This document shows, in pieces, positions 58,116-64,000 of a stretch of 64,000 bases of DNA. The stretch is from Plantago major. Taxonomy: Eukaryota > Streptophyta > Magnoliopsida > Lamiales > Plantaginaceae. The translations under genes and the position numbers were made by a program. The first letter of the stretch is position 1; the number at the start of each line of letters is the position of its first letter. The stretch covers positions 7,785,765 through 7,849,764 of the forward strand of contig CM048840.1 in the NCBI GenBank assembly GCA_026545765.1, read 5' to 3'. The notes beneath the pieces are model-generated. The model searched no databases and was not told the origin of the DNA. It saw only the letters and a program-made list of their open reading frames with translations.

Positions 58116-60250
58116 TTACTTGTCGAAGACTTCTTTGTAAATCACGTTTGTTGCCGTGTCATATGTATTACCCTCTACGTTGTAAATTAATACCTTCAAT
58201 CCCTTTGTGATGGCAACTTTAGAGAGAGCAACATTTAAATGACCATAACTGAATACATATGAGGGGAGGTAGAGGTCGATGTGTCAGGGAGATTGACCCT
58301 GACTCTTGTTTATGGTCATAGCAATGCAGACATATATGACAACTGTTTCCTATTAAAATTGATAAGAAACTTTGTCTCGACATATGGCTCATCAACATCC
58401 TCGAAATAAAAAACCTTTTGGCATGCGTTGATTCATATATCATTTTTGCCTCAATGATATGCTTCCCAAGATTATCAACTATTAGCTTTATTCCATTGCA
58501 CAACTCGAAAGTCTGATCGATATTTCTTAGAAGCATTACCATACACCAAACCTTTACGATGATCCTATGGTTAGGCAATTCAGAGCAATTAATGTTGTTG
58601 AAAAAATCTACAGTGAAAACATCTTTGAGAGTGTTCTCAAAGTCATCTTCCCTAGCAATGCTATCCGCGCTCAAATAGTCAACGCTATCTCCGATTTTGA
58701 CATGAAAAATTGATTTATCTTACCATCTATTTCATTATAGGTGCAAGAACAGTTCTATGATGAATATTCAGGGTCAGATTGCCTAAGTAATCCAACAACG
58801 AAGGATATGTACAGTCTAGATTGGTTGAAATTGGATGACTCACTTCTCGAATAAGTACACCTTCGGCGATCTTGATGTCAACCTTGCGGTCACTAGGTTC
58901 ACCAGCAATGTTATCAATGACATGTGGTATATATCCACTCATAAAATTATTTCGTCTCTTAAATATCGAAAGATGACGACTCGGACTGTATTGGATTAAA
59001 TTGAACGTTAAAAATGATAAGTTGAATATGAAATAAGTATATGTGGTATATAGATATGACGGGTCATTTACCTGCAATCTCATGTTCTTTGTCAGCCAAA
59101 GCACCTCACAACGTCTCATATCCTAGAGGAAGCGGCGTTCACAATATTATACCTAATTCATCTTTTGGAGCAACGGCAAAATCTGAAAGTCCCAGAAGAT
59201 AATCACTACCCCCCCCCAAATGGCTCATCTGGACATGGGAGTCTCATCCCAAATAATAAGAGTCTCCTTAAGAAGTCTTGTGGCCTCTGAATCATGATCT
59301 TATGCATGTTGAGTCCTCGTGAATTTGCAATGGTATTCAGAACCTCGAATGCGCCGTCATACCCCTAAGAGAAGAAGCGATGGAATCCCACTGGATGCAA
59401 CATGAAGTACACTATCTCATCTAGCCCTCATACCAGAGCACAACGTTCTCCATACAAAGACTTTTTCGGTCCCTCCATAGCTGTATAAGAAGAATGCCTC
59501 GCCATTTCGGACATCGACAACATACATAATTTTCTCATATATGGCACATTGTTCCTCAATCAATTGTGGGTACAACCCATCGTGAACATTTCCACTCTAA
59601 CATAACACATCTAATCCAAAATGAATGGATTTGTAGCAATTTGTATAATAGACTCGTTCGACACGGGCATACCATCAAATCAATTTAAGATTGATGCAGT
59701 GTTTCTTCAGTAACTTCTCTACTTCCATAAATAGCAATATTTTTTTTATTTGTTCATCAATGAGTTTCAAACCTACATGGATAATTTACTATAGTTACAT
59801 GACAATTTCATAAAATAATTTGAACTGATTGTCATTGGAGGTAGAAATGGGTCATATATGTAGTCTTCAAATGTATTTACCTGGACTCAACTGAGTATTC
59901 TTTGCTGATTGTATAGAATGTCGTCTGATAATAAATTTCATGTTTTGTTCCACACTTCCTCAGACCTAAACATGCTGCGTGATAACAACATGGTTGTGAA
60001 AATGTGACATAGAAAATTCGTTGAGCCCTAAGACTTGCCTCTTTCAAACCACTTATATCGTCTCCATCACGTTGAATAAGAGGCCTATAGCTTCACATGG
60101 ATCCTTGTAATATTCGTGCAAAACACCGTCAACATCATTCTACTGACACCTTGTTTCTTTGTTTTCCTACGGACCATATTCTTTGTTCGTTTTTCCAACA
60201 ATGATAGGGATGATTTTCAGAATAAGTCAGCTTTTAGGCTCGATGATACT
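58116..60250 (-). pseudogene. Helitron Pif1-like helicase, broken
   Basis: Read leftward: a Walker A relic in SYGGTEKVFVWRTL near 59450-59490 (family form GGTGKT, so Gly to Glu and Thr to Val), an ARG-NMHKIMIQ-like stretch near 59290, LTKNMRLQV near 59060-59100, EGVLIREVSHP near 58830-58870, NIHHRTVLAPI near 58735-58775, then 58219-58674 with NHRIIVKVWCMVMLLRN, LIVDNLGKHIIEAKM and the C-terminal helicase motif, ending near KGLKVLIYNVEG and stop TAA at 58116-58118. Many frameshifts and stops interrupt it. The helicase would unwind DNA during rolling-circle transposition. Confidence 0.85.
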
Positions 60251-61238
60251 TTATTCAGTTCGAACCACTGCAAGAACTACAATTGTTTGACAGTGGCTTT
60301 GTTGACGTCTTAACGTACTCTAGCATGTATTCACCATCTTTAACAAACTGATCATTCTCCAAATGAAACGACAATCGCTCAACAACATAAATCCTATAAT
60401 GCAGCGGAAATTCTAATATCCCCCCACATTGCTTTGCATGGAGACACATAACAACAATCCATATGCCTCATGATCTCATCCCCGTTTTCTCAATTAATGA
60501 AATTAACCTCAGTACTTTCGCTTCCTTTGGATATATACTTGAAGAAATACTTTATTGACCGATGGTTGTTACAAGATTCCATGTTAATGTGTGCTCGATA
60601 TTTGAGCATCAGATGGGGGTTATATGGAAATGTGTATCTATTTTTCATTTAACAACAATAATAGACATAAATAAATGTTTTGACAATATAAATCACGTAA
60701 AATAAATTTAAATATATATAAAATAATATTATGAATTATAGTTCATGATTAGTACATGTTGTCAAGTGAAACATTGTTTTTATTGACGGTGGCACCAATG
60801 TCCTTCATTCGATAGACGTGATATCCATTATCATCTATAAATGTATGACCATTCCCACATGTCCATATATTCGTGCATCTATGTTTTTCATGCACGAAGC
60901 AGTAAGTTTTGCCGGGCGGCAAGGACCATGCATCATGTTGTTTACAACAATCTCGTACAACTCATGCTTGGTGTCTTTGTCGGGTAGCTCAACACATATA
61001 TAGTCAACAATGTTGTGTTTGATAATATACCCATCCTCTACTTTAAGAAATACTAATATATGGACAAGTGGGAGACCTCGCTTTTGAGACTCGATGGTGT
61101 ATATAACTGGAAAAATAAGAGACATATAACACATATCACCAAGTTTAGATAGAAATAGACGACTTAAAAAATTAAAAAATGTGTATGTATCAACGTTTTT
61201 ATAAATTTTGTTGTGAAATTCCATGGAACAAAATCATA

Positions 61239-61434
61239 CTCCCTCCGTCCCGGTTTAAACTTCTCGTGAGCCCGGGCACCAGTTTTAAGAGAAGAGTGAA
61301 TAAAATATGAGAGATGGTGATAATAGGAAAGAGAGTGAATAAAGTAGGAGAGAGGTTTTCCATTTAAGGGATTAGAAGTTGAAATTAGGACGTCCCAAAA
61401 TGGAATGCAGGAAGTTGAAATCGGGCGGAGGGAG
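61239..61434. mobile_element. Stowaway MITE inside the Helitron Rep gene
   Basis: 196 bp flanked by TA; CTCCCTCCGTCCCGG at the left and, inverted, CTCCCTCCGCCCGATTTC at the right. Ends are well kept, so it is young. Confidence 0.92.
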
Positions 61435-61559
61435 TATATAATAAAACAAAACGTACAATAACAAATAACAAATGCCTCAAACTTACCCCTAACATATGCC
61501 CGTCTTTTAGGTCCCCAATTAACTCATCAAGTTTCAGATGGAATACTCAATATATTATA

Positions 61560-61813
61560 CTCCCTCTGTCCCGCTAGAATAGGCCACAATCTTTTCGGCG
61601 TTGTTTTAGGGCGATAGTTTATTGTTTGTTGATGGAGAGAAATGATAAAGAATGAAGAAAGTATGAAATATAAGAGAGATGAATGATAAATAATGAAAAA
61701 AGTATAATATAGTGGGGCTAGTGGGTTTACTTTTTTACTATTTCAGAAGGTGGCCTAAATTAGTGAGACGTCCGAAAAAGGAATAGTTACATTTTTTAGC
61801 GGAACGGAGGGAG
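61560..61813. mobile_element. Stowaway MITE inside the Helitron Rep gene, second family
   Basis: 254 bp flanked by TA; ends CTCCCTCTGTCCCGCTAG and, inverted, CTCCCTCCGTTCCGCTAA. The interior differs from the copy at 61239. Confidence 0.92.
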
Positions 61814-62115
61814 TATATGACCTATCTTCAACTCTTAAGCCAAGACACTCGACACGCCTCATGATTTCAGTCCACTTTGGATTGCACGTAAATGTAATAA
61901 ACAGGGCATGGATAACGCCAATTGTTTGCCAATGGCCATGGAATCTTTAATCATTTGCTGAAATAATTTCTTACCTCCAATGATAGTCACATGAATATTG
62001 AAGACCTACCAACCGTGCGAGGACATCTTTGTCTGACCCGTTGGCCAATTTATTGTATGAATCACCTTGAACTTTAGGCTGATTGTGAAGAACCCACGAA
62101 AGACGTTGCCTTCAT

Positions 62116-62896
62116 CAAATAAGAATCAACAATAAATTTGAAATTAACAAAATTGATAGCAAGATCAGGCGACAACCAATAAATAAGGAGTAAAAAACTA
62201 GATAATGTGTGAGAATTCACGTAAATGTTGAGAAGATGATAGTTTTTATTTAGTCCAATACTTTACTTTATTGCTAGTTTTTAAAGTGTCCATTTATAAT
62301 TGGACACCTAAATAGATATTGATTTATTTTTAGATAAATGGAGGGAGTATTAAGTATTTAATAAATGCTCTATTTTTAAAACTCTATTGTCTATGGATTC
62401 GTCTTGTTGCAGTATATGTTCAAAATGTTTTTCGGAGTTTTGTAGATAAATATGAGATTAAAAAAAATTATATATAAATTGACATCCTAAAAGTAAATAG
62501 TGGCAATCATATGGTGCAATAACCTTACCATTGTTGATCCAACAACAACACCAAACCACCACTTATGGATCTCAACGCTTTCGTAGCATCAAAATTAACT
62601 AAAATGATATCAAAATCAGGCGACAACCAAGTTGCTGCAAATGAATACCACATTTGGCTAGCTATGCATCATCTGAAGATTATTCATTGACCAAGCTGCT
62701 ACAAACGACTGTCGCATTTGACTATGCATCATCTAAAGATCTTGTATTTACTCTACTTATTTTATGATTAAAACAAATATGCCTTAAATAATCTAATAAA
62801 TTTAATTTTCAATAATAACAAACTCAATAAATTAAATATAAACTGAAATAAATTCTCTGTTTTCAAAATTATATTATTTAAACTTATCTCAAATTT
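62116..62896. other. Helitron 5' subterminal DNA
   Basis: AT-rich; no reading frame. GGCGACAACCAA-type segments occur at 62169 and 62620, and CATCATCTGAAGAT/CATCATCTAAAGAT at 62670 and 62728, so short duplications exist here. Confidence 0.5.
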
Positions 62897-63090
62897 TTTT
62901 TTTTTTGAAAAAGCTAATTATATTACAAGAGCTCAATTACCACTACTTCTTGTCTTCCACCTCAACCACCTTATAACTCCATGTCTCAACCACCTTATAA
63001 CTCCTTTCAGCGCTGCCAGCTGGGTTCGAACTCTACACCTCATGCATACAACATCAACTCCTTACCACCAGACCACCTTATCTCAAATTT
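62883..63090 (-). mobile_element. tRNA-type SINE with 14-bp target duplication
   Basis: The SINE body is 62897-63076, minus strand. The duplication CTTATCTCAAATTT is at 62883-62896 and 63077-63090. On the minus strand the 5' end has a box A (TGGTCTGGTGGTAAGGAG) and about 35 bases later a box B (GAGTTCGAACCC); the 3' end is a run of A. A 20-base segment, GGAGTTATAAGGTGGTTGAG, is repeated twice in the middle. It sits within the Helitron. Confidence 0.9.
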
Positions 63091-63509
63091 AATAAACCTA
63101 CATATTGTTTTAATATTAAATAATATATGTAATTAATCATAATATTCAAAATGGTGTCTTTGGATTAAGTCTTAAATAAGTGAATAATGTATGTTAAAAA
63201 TATTTTTTGAAGTTTTATAGTTAAATACATATGAGACTAAGTAAAAATTATATATTGAATCAGCATACTAAAAATAAATAGTGGTAGGTATATGGTGCAT
63301 TGATCTCAACAACTTAAAAATGTTCCTAAGTCACATACTAATGAGGAATTCGAACGACCAATGAAAACATACTTTCCTATATGGACTCCAACATCCAATG
63401 AAAACACATTTTAATAACACCCAATGAAATCACACTTTAAGATGACCATGTGGACACCCTCAAAATGCTAGAATTGTAGTCCTTTAATATATATATATAG
63501 ATAGATAGA

Positions 63510-64000
63510 TTTTCGGTCCCTTTAACCTCTATAAAACTTGATGTTTATCAAAACACGTCAAAATGGTCCATGCCGTACTTAATATTGTAGGATTTGGCAG
63601 GTCAAATTGCCCATTTAAAAAATGATTATTCTAGAATAAATGGAATTACAATTATTACTATTTTAATGTTTTAATATTATTTTGTTTGATATTTCATGAA
63701 TTCAAATTCTTGTAAAAGTAAAAAAATTTCTAATATAAAGTAAAATCACAATATTTAATTTATACTGATTTTATGTGATATTATACTATCATTTTGGATG
63801 AAAATCAAATATTTTGTAAGATGTACATTAACTTATTAGGAAAATCAAACCATATACCTTCCTTTCGTATACTTACAACAAAGAAAGTTCACAAATTTTA
63901 TTTTCAAATTTTATATTTTCATTTCAAACAATTAAAAAAAACATGGTGCTCACCTAGACTCTTTTAAATGAGTTTGTAATTTACAGTACAAAATTACAAT
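63510..64000. other. AT-rich DNA right of the Helitron
   Basis: No gene, repeat or transposon end recognised. Confidence 0.6.

Larger units (their letters stand above)
60255..62115 (-). pseudogene. Helitron Rep (Helitron_like_N) region, broken
   Basis: Frames in order: LFITFTCNPKW with EIMRRVECLGL near 61845-61905; the frame 60835-61224 with YTIESQKRGLPLVHILVFL and AELPDKDT, MMHGPC; NGYHVYRMKDIG near 60790-60840; the Tyr motif KYFFKYISKG near 60540-60570; and FPLHYRIYVVERLSFHLEN near 60360-60430, the conserved link to the helicase. The HUH motif reads Leu-Val-His where the family has His-x-His (near 61060-61068), and MITEs at 61239 and 61560 split the gene. Rep would nick and join strand ends. 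Confidence 0.85.
57840..63509 (-). mobile_element. Decayed autonomous Helitron (5.67 kb)
   Basis: On the minus strand it begins TCTATCTATCTATATATATA (right end, 63509) and ends with a hairpin (arms 57851-57858 and 57862-57869, CCCGTCGA/TCGACGGG, loop of 3) followed 7 bases later by CTAG (57840-57843). The host bases are A before and T after, the canonical Helitron target. Inside are remnants of Rep and of a Pif1-type helicase in the right order and orientation. The element later took up two Stowaway MITEs and a SINE. Confidence 0.92.

Noticed and set aside
62260-62352. Further MITE ending GATAAATGGAGGGAGTA
   Set aside because: A left end with the matching inverted sequence was not found; likely a fragment.

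Overview
This window is plant nuclear DNA, most likely from a eudicot. It holds one clear host gene, an intron-containing vacuolar processing enzyme (legumain), surrounded by nested transposable elements. All element families seen are typical of angiosperm genomes: Sirevirus-like Ty1/copia, Ty3/gypsy, L1-type LINE, tRNA-type SINE, Cassandra TRIM, Helitron, Stowaway- and CACTA-like MITEs. I see no bacterial gene organisation, CRISPR array or true tRNA/rRNA gene.

Layout. (1) 1-3957: 3' part of a plus-strand Sirevirus-like copia element (E1), with the end of its extra ORF3, a polypurine tract and a complete 3' LTR. E1 sits inside the gag-like ORF of a minus-strand gypsy element. (2) 3958-6939 and 38560-40226: gypsy-derived DNA that hosts the copia elements. 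(3) 6940-38554: a minus-strand copia element (E3) with target duplication GAAAG. Its 3' LTR carries a 5'-truncated LINE (8144-9695, 13-bp duplication) and its gag gene is split by a second minus-strand copia element (E2, 20416-34817, duplication CTTAT). E2 and E3 share the plan LTR - tRNA-Met primer site - gag with CCHC knuckle - protease/integrase/RT/RNase H - long ORF3 - polypurine tract - LTR. ORF3 looks intron-rich and has a conserved TATA box of its own about 190 bp upstream. (4) 40227-42650: AT-rich spacer with two Stowaway-like MITEs, a GAGCTCG-rich block and a CACTA-like MITE. (5) 42998-47683: the legumain gene on the minus strand, nine exons, 478 codons, intact, with a TATA box and an ACGTGGC motif upstream. 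(6) 47870-57840: AT-rich intergenic DNA with a Cassandra TRIM carrying 5S-rRNA-like sequence in both LTRs, a long-TIR foldback element, and a retroposed segment with a 13-bp duplication. (7) 57840-63509: a decayed autonomous Helitron on the minus strand with recognisable Rep and Pif1-type helicase remnants, a canonical hairpin-CTAG end and TC end, containing two MITEs and a SINE.

The order of events can be read directly: gypsy first, then E3 and E1 into gypsy, then E2 into E3 gag and the LINE into the E3 LTR. Most likely to be new: tandem hairpins in the LTR leader whose stems show compensatory changes between copies, a separately promoted and spliced ORF3 with duplicated exon-intron modules, and a Cassandra LTR in which the 5S box A has been duplicated. 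Exon borders, domains and duplications were read by eye; no alignment or database search was run.
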